Source of the DNA: Candidatus Poribacteria bacterium
GTDB taxonomy: Bacteria; Poribacteria; WGA-4E; GCA-2687025
NCBI GenBank assembly: GCA_002687025.1
Contig: NYZG01000066.1
Span: 1-7,671, forward strand
DNA length: 7,671 nt
Direction: 5' to 3'
Below are positions 1 to 5,487 of this stretch, one piece after another. The notes below the pieces were generated by a model, which saw only the letters and a list, made by a program, of their open reading frames with translations, ran no database searches and was not told the origin of the DNA. The position numbers and the translations under genes were made by a program. Every line of letters starts with the position of its first letter. Positions within the stretch are counted from its first letter, which is position 1.

Positions 1-164
1 AGAGCGCCGACGACCACGGCCCACAGCACGGCCGTCCCCAACTGGCTGCCGGTGAACGCGCCCGTCGCGAGATCGCCGGCGCCTACCCCCGTCGCCGCGA
101 CGAGGATGCCGGGGCCGATCACGCTGAGCACGCCCCGGGCGCGCGATGTATGGCCGTCGTTCAC
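1..164 (-). CDS. Nramp-family divalent metal transporter, N-terminal fragment
   Basis: This is the first 54 codons of a membrane transporter that runs off the left edge. The start is a GTG (positions 164-162), chosen because a perfect AGGAGG lies 8 bases upstream. The peptide begins with a short polar segment (NDGHTSRARG) and then enters TM1 with GPGILVAATGVGAGDLATG, followed by SQLGTAVLWAVVVGAL, which begins a second hydrophobic segment. The GPG-x8 spacing into a DPGN-like tetrapeptide, followed by an xGxxxGT(A/x)LLW-type stretch, is the hallmark of the Nramp (MntH/SLC11) fold, which couples Mn2+/Fe2+-type metal uptake to protons in the inner membrane. Here the canonical DPGN is GAGD (residues 28-31, GAGD), so the canonical TM1 metal-ligand Asp is Gly and the Asn is Asp. 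The protein therefore belongs to a divergent Nramp-like subgroup and its substrate ion is uncertain. It lies 50 bases downstream of the sulfatase gene on the same strand with no visible terminator between, so co-transcription is likely. Confidence 0.8.
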   Translation of the reverse strand, partial: MNDGHTSRARGVLSVIGPGILVAATGVGAGDLATGAFTGSQLGTAVLWAVVVGA

Positions 165-172
165 GTGGGGCG

Positions 173-178
173 CCTCCT
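173..178 (-). promoter_or_regulatory. Shine-Dalgarno site for the Nramp-like gene
   Basis: AGGAGG on the minus strand with an 8-base spacer to the GTG at 164-162. It fixes the GTG as the start codon and indicates efficient independent translation of the second gene in the presumed sulfatase-transporter operon. Confidence 0.75.
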
Positions 179-214
179 GATCCGATGTGTCCTGCCGGGG
201 TGAATGGTGGCGGT

Positions 215-1663
215 TCAGTAGTTCGGGCGTTTCCAGGTCCGAGCGACGTATGCCGCCCACGAGTGCGAGGAGTCGCCCACGTATTCATAGGTATCGAACA
301 CCGCCGCATCGCCGAGTTGCCGCGGGTCGGCCTGTTCGACCAACTCGGCTTCCATGCGCGTTCGGAGTTCGGCCTTTGTGTCGGCGTATTCCGGGTTGGC
401 GGCCAGGTTATGCATGCACTCGGGATCGTGCTCGGCTCTGTACAGCTCCTCGGCGGGGCGCTTGCCCATCGCGAGGTCGAAGTACGTGTCCTCGCCGGCG
501 TCGTGCTGTTCGAGGATGAGCGTCCTGGTGGGGGAGCTGTCCATGTTCGTGAAGCCGGTTTCGGGGTTGCCCGCGGGCCATCGGTCCGGCTCGTAGTTGC
601 GGACGTACAGCCATTCGTCCGTGCGGATGACGCGCACCGGGTAGCCGAGGTCGCCCTCGCGGCCGAGGTCGTGTCGCTCTCTGCCCATGAGCACGTGGCC
701 TCGCGAGGCGTCCACGCGCCCCTCCTCGCCTGAGGTCAGGACGCCGAGGAAGCTGCTCCCCGTCATACCCTCGTGCGGCGCGAGGCCGGCAGCTTCGAGG
801 AACGTGGGCCCGATGTCGCGGAAGCTCACGAAGTCGGTGACGACGCGCCCGCCCTCGACGCCTCGACCCCAGCGGGCGGCGAACGGCATGTTGAAGTCCT
901 GCTCGTACATTTGGCCCTTCACCCGGGGGAACGGCATGCCGTTGTCGGACGTGACTACGACGAGCGTATCGTCGAGTTCGCCGGTTTCCTCCAGCTTCGC
1001 AAGCATGCGTCCCAGCTGCTCGTCGAACCACTCGACCTCGACGGCGTAGTCGAGAAGGTCGCTGCGGACGATCTCCTCGTCCGGCAGGTACGCGGGCGGG
1101 GTGATGTCGGCCGTCCGCCTGCCGGCGCGTTCGCCGGAGCCTTGCTCATACGCGCGGTGCGGCTCGTGCGCGCCATACCAGAAACAGAACGGCGCGTCCG
1201 CCGGGCGCTCGTCGAGGAAGCGCTCGAAGTTGGCGGCGTAGTCCTTCTTGCTGATGCCGGTCGTGGGCGGGTCGAGCTGCGCGCCGTGGTATGCAGGTCC
1301 CGCGGGGTTGCGGTCGAAGCCTCCGGCCTCGTAGTCGCCTGGTCCCCATCCCTTGCCCGTGTGACCCACGTGGTAGCCCGCCGCCTCCAAGATGTCCGGG
1401 TACACGGCGAACTTCGCCGGGAAGATGCCGAAGTGGCACGACGCCTCCTCCAACTGCCACGTGTGTCGGCCCGTGAGGATGCTCGCCCGCGACGGCGCGC
1501 ACTTCGGGTTCGTGGTGTACACGTGCGTGAACAGCGCGCCCTCCGCGGCGACGCGGTCGAAGTGGGGCGTGTGCAGGAAGTCGTGTCCGTACGCGCTCAT
1601 GTGCGAGGCGTCGTCGGCGATGGCGAAGAGGATATTCGGACGGGGTCGGTCTCCGTTGTTCAC
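215..1663 (-). CDS. Sulfatase, heparan N-sulfatase (sulfamidase)-like
   Basis: A complete 482-residue type I sulfatase (alkaline phosphatase superfamily), hydrolysing sulfate ester or sulfamate bonds. Visible residues: metal-binding DD (17-18), the formylglycine motif C55-A-P-S-R59 followed by ASILTGRH, K104 in TGKGWGPG, H166 and H169 in GAHEPHR, and SDNG (239-242) with K249 close behind. The C-terminal part (about 390-482), with EELYRAEHDPECMHNLAANP, is the small C-terminal domain seen in many bacterial sulfatases. The CxPSR form means C55 must be oxidised to formylglycine by an FGE or anSME enzyme encoded elsewhere. The layout, including SDNGMPFPR, most resembles the N-sulfoglucosamine sulfohydrolase group, from memory; the true substrate is unknown. 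The start is GTG (1663-1661) with GGAG 7 bases upstream. An in-frame TAG at 1711-1709 limits any extension to 15 codons, so there is no signal peptide and a cytoplasmic location is inferred. The His of the usual GKxH motif is replaced by W106. Confidence 0.93.
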   Translation of the reverse strand: MNNGDRPRPNILFAIADDASHMSAYGHDFLHTPHFDRVAAEGALFTHVYTTNPKCAPSRASILTGRHTWQLEEASCHFGIFPAKFAVYPDILEAAGYHVGHTGKGWGPGDYEAGGFDRNPAGPAYHGAQLDPPTTGISKKDYAANFERFLDERPADAPFCFWYGAHEPHRAYEQGSGERAGRRTADITPPAYLPDEEIVRSDLLDYAVEVEWFDEQLGRMLAKLEETGELDDTLVVVTSDNGMPFPRVKGQMYEQDFNMPFAARWGRGVEGGRVVTDFVSFRDIGPTFLEAAGLAPHEGMTGSSFLGVLTSGEEGRVDASRGHVLMGRERHDLGREGDLGYPVRVIRTDEWLYVRNYEPDRWPAGNPETGFTNMDSSPTRTLILEQHDAGEDTYFDLAMGKRPAEELYRAEHDPECMHNLAANPEYADTKAELRTRMEAELVEQADPRQLGDAAVFDTYEYVGDSSHSWAAYVARTWKRPNY

Positions 1664-1670
1664 GGCGGGG

Positions 1671-1674
1671 CTCC
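1671..1674 (-). promoter_or_regulatory. Shine-Dalgarno site for the sulfatase
   Basis: GGAG on the minus strand, 7 bases before the GTG at 1663-1661. A short but well-spaced site that supports this start over in-frame codons further in. The first conserved block (NILFAIADD) begins at residue 10, which also fits this start. Confidence 0.5.
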
Positions 1675-1705
1675 AGGGCGCGCGCTGCAGGGTCGGCTGA
1701 CGGGG

Positions 1706-1711
1706 ATTCTA
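1706..1711 (-). promoter_or_regulatory. Possible -10 element for the sulfatase-Nramp unit
   Basis: TAGAAT on the minus strand matches the sigma-70 -10 consensus at five of six bases in an otherwise GC-rich region. It ends 42 bases before the sulfatase GTG, which would give a leader of about 35 bases. No convincing -35 hexamer is found 16-19 bases further upstream, so the call rests on the -10 alone. The same TAG is the in-frame stop that closes the sulfatase reading frame upstream. Confidence 0.3.
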
Positions 1712-1764
1712 CACGGCGCTCGCGGCGGCCGCACTTGGTGGGAAGGCGGGCCCGGCATTGCCGC

Positions 1765-1794
1765 TTGACAGGGCGCGTGCGCGGCCCGCACTGT
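1765..1794 (+). promoter_or_regulatory. Possible promoter of the tricorn homologue
   Basis: A perfect TTGACA (1765-1770) on the plus strand, followed after 18 bases by CACTGT (1789-1794). CACTGT keeps only the second and last positions of the -10 consensus. The start site would fall near 1801, giving a leader of about 45 bases before the GTG at 1847. The perfect -35 is notable in such GC-rich DNA, but the -10 is weak, so the call is tentative. With the minus-strand element at 1706-1711, the 183-base gap looks like a divergent promoter region; apart from these elements I see nothing else in it. Confidence 0.4.
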
Positions 1795-1834
1795 CTGTCC
1801 GACGCGAGCCGGACACCGCGGCCGCAAGCGCAAC

Positions 1835-1840
1835 AGGGAG
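1835..1840 (+). promoter_or_regulatory. Shine-Dalgarno site for the tricorn homologue
   Basis: AGGGAG with a 6-base spacer to the GTG at 1847-1849. It selects this GTG, which also places a proper signal peptide at the N-terminus. Confidence 0.65.
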
Positions 1841-1846
1841 CCTGAC

Positions 1847-4800
1847 GTGAGAAGCATCGTCCGCTGGGTGTGCGCGTGTTTCGTCGCCGTTGGCGTGGCA
1901 TCCGCCGGCCCTGGGTACTTCCGCGGCCCGGCGATACACGGCGACACGATCGTCTTCACGGCCGAGAGCGACCTCTGGCGCGTCGGCGTCGAGGGTGGCC
2001 TCGCCCAACGACTGACCACGCACGACAACGACGAGTTCGGCGCCGCGATCTCTCCCGACGGCGAGACGATAGCGTTCACGGCGTCTTACGAAGGCCCGGC
2101 CGAGGTCTACACGATGCCCCTTGCCGGCGGCGCGCCCAAGCGAATGACGCACCTGGGACAGGGCGCATTCGTGCGCGGTTGGACCCCCTCGGGCAAGATC
2201 ATGTTCGCCACCGCGGCGTTCTCCTCGCTGCCGAACGGGCAGTTGGCCACCGTCGATCCGGGCTCGGCGGTCATCGACGTAGTACCCCTGCATCAGGCGG
2301 CGAATGGCGTGTTCGATCCGTCGGGCGCGACGCTGTTCTTCGAACGGCTGTCGTTCCAGGGGAGTCCGGCGAAGCGCTACAAGGGCGGCACGGCGCAGAA
2401 CCTGTGGCGGTTCACGGCAGGCGCCGATGAGGCGGAGCCACTCACGCCCGACTACGCCGGCACAAGCAAGGACCCTATGTGGTGGGACGGGCGCGTCTAC
2501 TTCCTGACCGATCGCGGCGAAGACGGCTCGATGAACGTCTGGTCCATGAGCCCCGACGGGACAGACCTTCGGCAGCACACAGCGCACGCTGGCTGGGACG
2601 CGCAGGGCCCCGACCTCGACGGCGGCAGGATCGTGTACCAGTTGGGCGCCGACCTTCGCGTGTACGACATCGCGACCGATACGGGACGGGTCATTCCGAT
2701 TTCCCTAGTCTCGGATTTCGACGCGACGCGCGAGAACTGGGTCAAGCAGCCCATGAACTACGTCACGTCGGCGCATATCTCGCCGGAGGGCGACCGCGTG
2801 GCCCTGACAGCGCGCGGCCGCGTCTTCGTGGCGCCGGCCAAGAAAGGGCGACGGGCGCAGGTGACCCGCCCCGAAGGCGCGCGGCATCGCAACGCCATGT
2901 TCATGCCGGAAGGCGAGGAGGTCGTCTTCCTGTCCGACGAAACGGGCGAGCTGGAGCTGTGGACGGCCCCGAGCAACGGGATCGGAACGCCGCAGCAACT
3001 CTCCTCCGACGGCGATGTCTTCCGATACGAGGTGACGCCCTCGCCGGACGGGAACTGGATCGCCTACCGGGACAAGAACAGTGTCGCGTGGCTGCTCGAC
3101 ATCGAGGCGAAGGCGCGGACGGAGATCGTGCGTAGCGAGAATGACGGCGTATGGGATATCCGTTGGGCGCCGGACAGCCGCTGGCTTGCCTACGTGCTTA
3201 TCGCGGACAACTCCTATCCCCAGATCCACGTCTACGCGGTGGAGGATGGCACGTCGACCGCGGTGACGAGTGACCGGGTCGACAGTTACTCGCCGACGTG
3301 GAGCCCGGACGGGAAGTGGCTGTACTTCCTCTCGGACAGACACTTCGAGTCGCGCGTGGGCAGTCCGTGGGGGCCGCGGCAACCTGAACCGTACTTCGAC
3401 GGCACGACCAAGCTCTACATGGTCTCCCTGACCGGCGAGGACCGGTCCCCCTTCGAGGAGGACGACGAGGTGTACCTCGCCGAGAAGAAGGCGGAGGAGG
3501 AGGCGGAGGACGACGAGGACGAGAAGGACGACATGGACGATGAAAACGGCGACGTAGACGACGGGGAGGACGGACAGGAGACCGCCTCGGGCGACGACGT
3601 CGAAGCCGAGGAGGTCGCCGACGCCGACGAGGAGGCAGCCGACTCGGACGACGACGACGAGGAAACTGAGGGCGAAGAGGACGAGGACGAGGACGAGGAC
3701 GAAGTCGATCCTGTAGTTATCGCTGTGGAGGGGATGAACGAACGGGTGCTGGAGGCGCCGGTCAAGCCGGGGAACTACGGCGGCCTGAGCGCGAACGAGA
3801 AGCACCTGTTCTGGCTTGCGTGGAATGCCGAGGCGCGGACGCTGAAGCTGCAGGCGCTGGAGATCAAGAACGACGAAATCGAGGTGAAGACCCTCCTCGA
3901 CGAGGTCAACGGATACGAGCTGTCGCGGGATGGGAAGAAGATCCTCGCCCGCAAGGGCAGCGCGTACCACGTCTGTGACGCCGGGACGTCCGAGCCTGAC
4001 TTGGACAAGACGCGCGTGGACCTTTCCGGCTGGACCTTCTCGGTGGACCCCCGGGAGGAGTGGCGTCTCATCCTTACGGAGGCATGGCGCTACCATCGCG
4101 ACTACTTCTACGACCCCGACATGCACGGCGTCGACTGGGACGCCATGCTCGCCAAGTACATGCCGCTCGTGGAGCGTGTGACACATCGCTCCGAGCTGAA
4201 CGACATCATCGCGCAGATGGTTAGTGAACTGTCCGCGCTGCATACCTATCTGTGGGGTGGCGATCGCGACACCGGTGATGACTCAGTCAGTCCCGCGAGG
4301 CTCGGCGCCCGGCTCGCCCGAGACGAGGCCGCTGGCGGGTACCGCGTCGAGCACGTCTACGCGTCCGACCCCAACTACCCGACGCGCCGGGCGCCGCTAG
4401 CTAAGCCGGGCCTGGCGGTGGTCGAAGGGGACGTCATCGAGGCCGTCAACGGCGTTGCGGCGCTTTCGGTCCCCGACATTGCCGTGCCGCTGCGCAGCCA
4501 GGCGGGCCGGCAGACGCTGCTCACCGTTCGTCCCGCGGCGAGCGAGGAAGCCGAGGGCGAGCCCGAGACCCACCGGGTCGTCGTGAAGCCGATCTCCCCA
4601 TGGACCGAGCGGAACCTGCGGTACGGCGAGTGGGAATACCGACGTCGGCAGATCGTCGACGAGAAGGCCGACGGCGACATCGGCTACGTGCACCTGCGCG
4701 CGATGGGCGCTGCCGACTTCGCCCAGTGGGCGCGTGAGTACTACCCGGTGTTCGACCGGAAGGGGCTCATCGTCGATGTCCGCCATAACGGCGGCGGAAA

Positions 4801-5308
4801 CATCGACAGTTGGATTCTCAGCAGGCTTCTGCGGAAGGCGTGGATGTACTGGGCCGGCCGCAAGGGGAGCCCGGCTTGGGGGAAGTGGAACATGCAGTAC
4901 GCGTTCCGCGGGCACGTCGTCGCGCTCGTCGACGCGCATACGGGCTCCGACGGCGAAGCATTCGCGGAGGGGTTCAAGCGGCTGGGCATCGGGAAGGTGA
5001 TCGGCACGCGGACATGGGGCGGCGAGATATGGCTGTCCATGAACACACGGCAGGTGGACAACGGGTTGGCCGCGGTGCCTCAGTGGGGCGTCTTTGGACC
5101 CGAGGGCGAGTGGATGGTCGAAGGTCACGGCGTGGACCCGGACATCGTCGTCGACAACCTGCCGCACGCGACCTACAACGGCGCCGACGCGCAACTGGAC
5201 GCCGCCATCGCGCATCTACAGGAGCTGATTCGCACGGAGCCCGTCCCCGATCCGACCATGCCGCCACGCCCCGACAAGTCATACGGCGACAACAGGGCGC
5301 GGCCGTAG
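1847..5308 (+). CDS. Exported tricorn-type serine protease (peptidase family S41)
   Basis: A complete 1153-residue tricorn homologue; the Thermoplasma enzyme (about 1070 residues) trims oligopeptides from the proteasome. Domains in order: signal peptide (1-20, Arg-containing start, hydrophobic core, ASA before G21); beta-propeller repeats (about 22-720, with blade motifs such as ISPDGETIAF and WSPDGKWLYF); an acidic insert (537-621) by homology inside the second propeller; C1 domain (from about 734, DPREEWRLILTEAW); PDZ domain (about 816-915, with LGARL and GDVIEAVNG 861-869); and C2 domain (about 930-1130, with DVRHNGGG 977-984). Catalytic residues by alignment to Thermoplasma S745/H746/S965/E1023: H799, nucleophile S1034 in TGSDGE, and E1092 in VEGHGVDPD. 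The S1034-E1092 distance (58) equals the archaeal one. The position matching S745 is L798. The signal peptide implies export, probably to the periplasm, unlike the cytosolic archaeal enzyme. It is transcribed away from the sulfatase. Substrate peptides are unknown. Confidence 0.95.
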   Translation: MRSIVRWVCACFVAVGVASAGPGYFRGPAIHGDTIVFTAESDLWRVGVEGGLAQRLTTHDNDEFGAAISPDGETIAFTASYEGPAEVYTMPLAGGAPKRMTHLGQGAFVRGWTPSGKIMFATAAFSSLPNGQLATVDPGSAVIDVVPLHQAANGVFDPSGATLFFERLSFQGSPAKRYKGGTAQNLWRFTAGADEAEPLTPDYAGTSKDPMWWDGRVYFLTDRGEDGSMNVWSMSPDGTDLRQHTAHAGWDAQGPDLDGGRIVYQLGADLRVYDIATDTGRVIPISLVSDFDATRENWVKQPMNYVTSAHISPEGDRVALTARGRVFVAPAKKGRRAQVTRPEGARHRNAMFMPEGEEVVFLSDETGELELWTAPSNGIGTPQQLSSDGDVFRYEVTPSPDGNWIAYRDKNSVAWLLDIEAKARTEIVRSENDGVWDIRWAPDSRWLAYVLIADNSYPQIHVYAVEDGTSTAVTSDRVDSYSPTWSPDGKWLYFLSDRHFESRVGSPWGPRQPEPYFDGTTKLYMVSLTGEDRSPFEEDDEVYLAEKKAEEEAEDDEDEKDDMDDENGDVDDGEDGQETASGDDVEAEEVADADEEAADSDDDDEETEGEEDEDEDEDEVDPVVIAVEGMNERVLEAPVKPGNYGGLSANEKHLFWLAWNAEARTLKLQALEIKNDEIEVKTLLDEVNGYELSRDGKKILARKGSAYHVCDAGTSEPDLDKTRVDLSGWTFSVDPREEWRLILTEAWRYHRDYFYDPDMHGVDWDAMLAKYMPLVERVTHRSELNDIIAQMVSELSALHTYLWGGDRDTGDDSVSPARLGARLARDEAAGGYRVEHVYASDPNYPTRRAPLAKPGLAVVEGDVIEAVNGVAALSVPDIAVPLRSQAGRQTLLTVRPAASEEAEGEPETHRVVVKPISPWTERNLRYGEWEYRRRQIVDEKADGDIGYVHLRAMGAADFAQWAREYYPVFDRKGLIVDVRHNGGGNIDSWILSRLLRKAWMYWAGRKGSPAWGKWNMQYAFRGHVVALVDAHTGSDGEAFAEGFKRLGIGKVIGTRTWGGEIWLSMNTRQVDNGLAAVPQWGVFGPEGEWMVEGHGVDPDIVVDNLPHATYNGADAQLDAAIAHLQELIRTEPVPDPTMPPRPDKSYGDNRARP
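3455..3709 (+). other. Acidic low-complexity insert within the tricorn homologue
   Basis: Codons 537-621 encode 54 Asp or Glu in 85 residues against only 3 Lys and no Arg, a net charge near -51. Related bacterial tricorn proteins usually carry a shorter mixed-charge linker at this point, just before the block that here reads PVKPGNYGGL (recalled, not compared). The DNA is strongly purine-rich on the plus strand and dominated by GAG, GAC and GAA codons. The segment is predicted to be disordered and to loop out of the second propeller. A role in binding divalent metal, in salt adaptation or as an entropic spacer is possible; none is shown by the sequence. Confidence 0.9.
3677..3700 (+). repeat. 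Four tandem GAGGAC hexanucleotides
   Basis: Four exact consecutive copies of GAGGAC encode alternating Glu-Asp inside the acidic insert. Six-base units keep the reading frame when copies are gained or lost, so the insert length could vary between strains by slippage. Confidence 0.85.
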
Positions 5309-5321
5309 TTCGCCGAAGGGC

Positions 5322-5354
5322 CGTCCGCGCGCTCCGCATCTGGGCGCGCGGACG
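5322..5354 (+). terminator. Strong stem-loop after the tricorn gene, possible terminator
   Basis: A perfect 11-base-pair inverted repeat, CGTCCGCGCGC (5322-5332) and GCGCGCGGACG (5344-5354), with an 11-base loop, beginning 14 bases after the tricorn stop codon. It is almost all G-C pairs but has no following T tract, so it is either a non-canonical terminator or a 3' end stabiliser. Its position between two same-strand genes suggests that it separates their transcripts. Confidence 0.5.
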
Positions 5355-5374
5355 ACTCCGGCCATGCCTTGATG

Positions 5375-5400
5375 GCCGCCGACTCGGTGGCTATTGTTAG
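5375..5400 (+). terminator. Weak stem-loop with T-rich tail
   Basis: GCCGCC (5375-5380) can pair with GGTGGC (5386-5391), including one G-U pair, around a GACTC loop. TATTGTTAG follows at once, the most T-rich stretch in this gap. It resembles a modest intrinsic terminator. It overlaps and excludes another hairpin, CGGCCAT (5359-5365) with ATGGCCG (5372-5378). After it, 5401-5472 shows nothing recognisable; no clear promoter for the next gene was found. Confidence 0.35.
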
Positions 5401-5472
5401 CGTGATTCCCGCCAGGCTCTCGCCGAATTCCCACCGTCCCATTGGCCATTGTCGCGCCCGTTTTCCGGGCCC

Positions 5473-5483
5473 AAAGGGAGAGG
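5473..5483 (+). promoter_or_regulatory. Shine-Dalgarno region that decides the start of the next gene
   Basis: AAAGGGAGAGG holds AGGGAG 7 bases and GAGG 4 bases before the ATG at 5488. The alternative TTG at 5449 in the same frame has no such site, so translation is assigned to the ATG. Confidence 0.65.
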
Positions 5484-5487
5484 TGAC

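Noticed and set aside
773..1768. Plus-strand open frame of 331 codons over the sulfatase
   Set aside because: It lies opposite the sulfatase, whose motifs are complete. The product is Arg/Val/Ala-rich with no domain, and the frame runs through the divergent promoter gap.
3677..3700. GAGGAC tandem repeats as a CRISPR-like or mobile repeat
   Set aside because: The units are six bases with no spacers, in frame within a coding sequence; this is codon-level low complexity.
3415..3765. Minus-strand serine-rich open frame (116 codons)
   Set aside because: The Ser runs are simply the complement of the GAG/GAC repeats of the acidic insert.
2705..4243. Long minus-strand open frame of 512 codons opposite the tricorn gene
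   Set aside because: It is antisense to an unmistakable tricorn coding sequence. High-GC codon usage with G/C in third positions commonly leaves antisense frames open, and its product has no recognisable domain.
4397..5215. Minus-strand open frame of 272 codons opposite the C-terminal half of the tricorn gene
   Set aside because: It is antisense to the PDZ and C2 domains, with no domain of its own or ribosome binding site evidence.
5449..5487. TTG at 5449 as the start of the glycosidase-like gene
   Set aside because: There is no Shine-Dalgarno before it, the added residues (SRPFSGPKGRGD) carry no signal, and the ATG at 5488 has a strong site.
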